Positions 6,517 through 6,924 of a DNA stretch of 6,924 nucleotides are shown here, piece by piece. Origin of the DNA: an uncultured cyanobacterium. Its GTDB lineage: Bacteria; Cyanobacteriota; Cyanobacteriia; Phormidesmidales; Phormidesmidaceae. Under the pieces are notes generated by a model that did not search any database, was not told the origin of the DNA, and saw nothing but the letters and a program-made list of their open reading frames with translations. Location of the stretch: contig CALHGI010000308.1 of the NCBI GenBank assembly GCA_938029995.1, positions 1-6,924 of the forward strand, given 5' to 3'. A program made the translations under genes and the position numbers. The first letter of the stretch is position 1. Each line of letters starts with the position of its first letter.

Positions 6517-6924
6517 ATGGCTGAGCTGGACCTGATTGCTCAACTGGGAGACCTGCTGGGTCGGCCCCTGGAAAAACTCTCTGAAGATGAATTTGAACGC
6601 CATGGCCAGGCGAAATATGCACCGGATGGGGCAGATCAAGATCGGATCGCCAGGGATGCCTATTGCTTGGGGGCTGACGGCACCGTCATCGGGCTATTTT
6701 TGCAACCGGTGACCAGTGAGCTATTGTTTGACTTTCCACTGCGTCAGTTCAACCACCTAAAGCACCTATACCTGAATCTGGTTAACCTGCCAAACTACTC
6801 ATTTCTGAGCGGCTTAACGGGGCTGACCACCCTTGATTTAAGTTCCAACAGCATTACCGATTTCTCATTTCTCAGCGCCTTAACGGGGCTGACCACACTT
6901 TATTTACGTAACAACAGCATTACC
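6517..6924 (+). CDS. Leucine-rich-repeat protein, N-terminal 136 residues (C-terminus beyond window)
   Basis: This gene is open to the window edge. Residues 1-72 form a charged, probably helical cap (MAELDLIAQLGDLLGRPLEK at the start) running into AYCLGADGTVIGLFL (58-72), a leading strand often found ahead of LRRs. A degenerate first repeat (about 76-94, FNHLKHLYLNLVNLP) is followed by 22-residue repeats of the pattern FLxxLTGLTTLxLxxNSIT (from about 95). This is a bacterial LRR protein-binding scaffold with no signal peptide, so probably cytoplasmic. In cyanobacteria such repeats are often followed by a Roc-COR GTPase module or another effector domain, but none is visible here. ATG 6517 is chosen because an in-frame TAG stands at 6511-6513. 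No Shine-Dalgarno is seen. It is preceded by Uma2 on the same strand, 259 nt away. Confidence 0.88.
   Translation, partial: MAELDLIAQLGDLLGRPLEKLSEDEFERHGQAKYAPDGADQDRIARDAYCLGADGTVIGLFLQPVTSELLFDFPLRQFNHLKHLYLNLVNLPNYSFLSGLTGLTTLDLSSNSITDFSFLSALTGLTTLYLRNNSIT
6799..6924 (+). repeat. 66-bp coding tandem repeat (LRR units)
   Basis: The unit 6799-6864 is repeated at 6865-6924, where it is cut by the window end. By my count 53 of 60 compared bases are identical. The shared core CTTAACGGGGCTGACCAC is unchanged at nucleotide level, including third codon positions. This points to recent duplication or gene conversion of LRR units and not only to protein-level constraint. The array may continue past the window. 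Confidence 0.8.

Overview
The window looks like a stretch of cyanobacterial chromosome. Four copies of the HIP1 octamer GCGATCGC lie within 6.9 kb, in several different genes. The gene families also fit: a cyanobacterial-type Ser/Thr kinase with the VVIKQFQFA and HPGIPRYL style of N-lobe, a membrane class III nucleotide cyclase, a Uma2 protein, and a leucine-rich-repeat protein of the ITD/LTxLTxL type. I infer a filamentous or Leptolyngbya-like cyanobacterium of moderate GC content. The species cannot be fixed from this sequence alone.

Layout. Genes fall into two groups that diverge from an intergenic region at about 3743-4093. To the left, all on the minus strand, are tldD (3742-2264), pmbA/tldE (2029-689) and the first 178 codons of a Ser/Thr protein kinase (534-1, cut by the window edge). 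To the right, all on the plus strand, are a two-TM HAMP-type adenylate cyclase (4094-5551), a Uma2-family putative nuclease (5673-6257) and the first 136 codons of a leucine-rich-repeat protein (6517-6924, cut by the window edge).

How the genes may work together. TldD and TldE form a heteromeric metalloprotease in other bacteria. Here TldD carries the zinc motif HEACGH and TldE lacks it, as expected for the active and inactive subunits. The cyclase and the kinase are signalling proteins, but nothing in the sequence ties either of them to TldD/TldE beyond adjacency. Uma2 and LRR genes are common, scattered accessory genes in cyanobacteria.

Non-coding content. One 22-nt palindromic repeat occurs in the 5' leaders of both tldD and tldE (21 of 22 bases identical). 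The 234-nt gap between those two genes also holds a 10-bp direct repeat spaced by 22 bp and a cluster of GC-rich inverted repeats. I see no tRNA, rRNA, CRISPR array, insertion sequence or attachment site. I do not see a convincing new system. The most useful leads are the repeats that punctuate the tldD/tldE pair and the truncated LRR protein, whose C-terminal domain lies outside the window.
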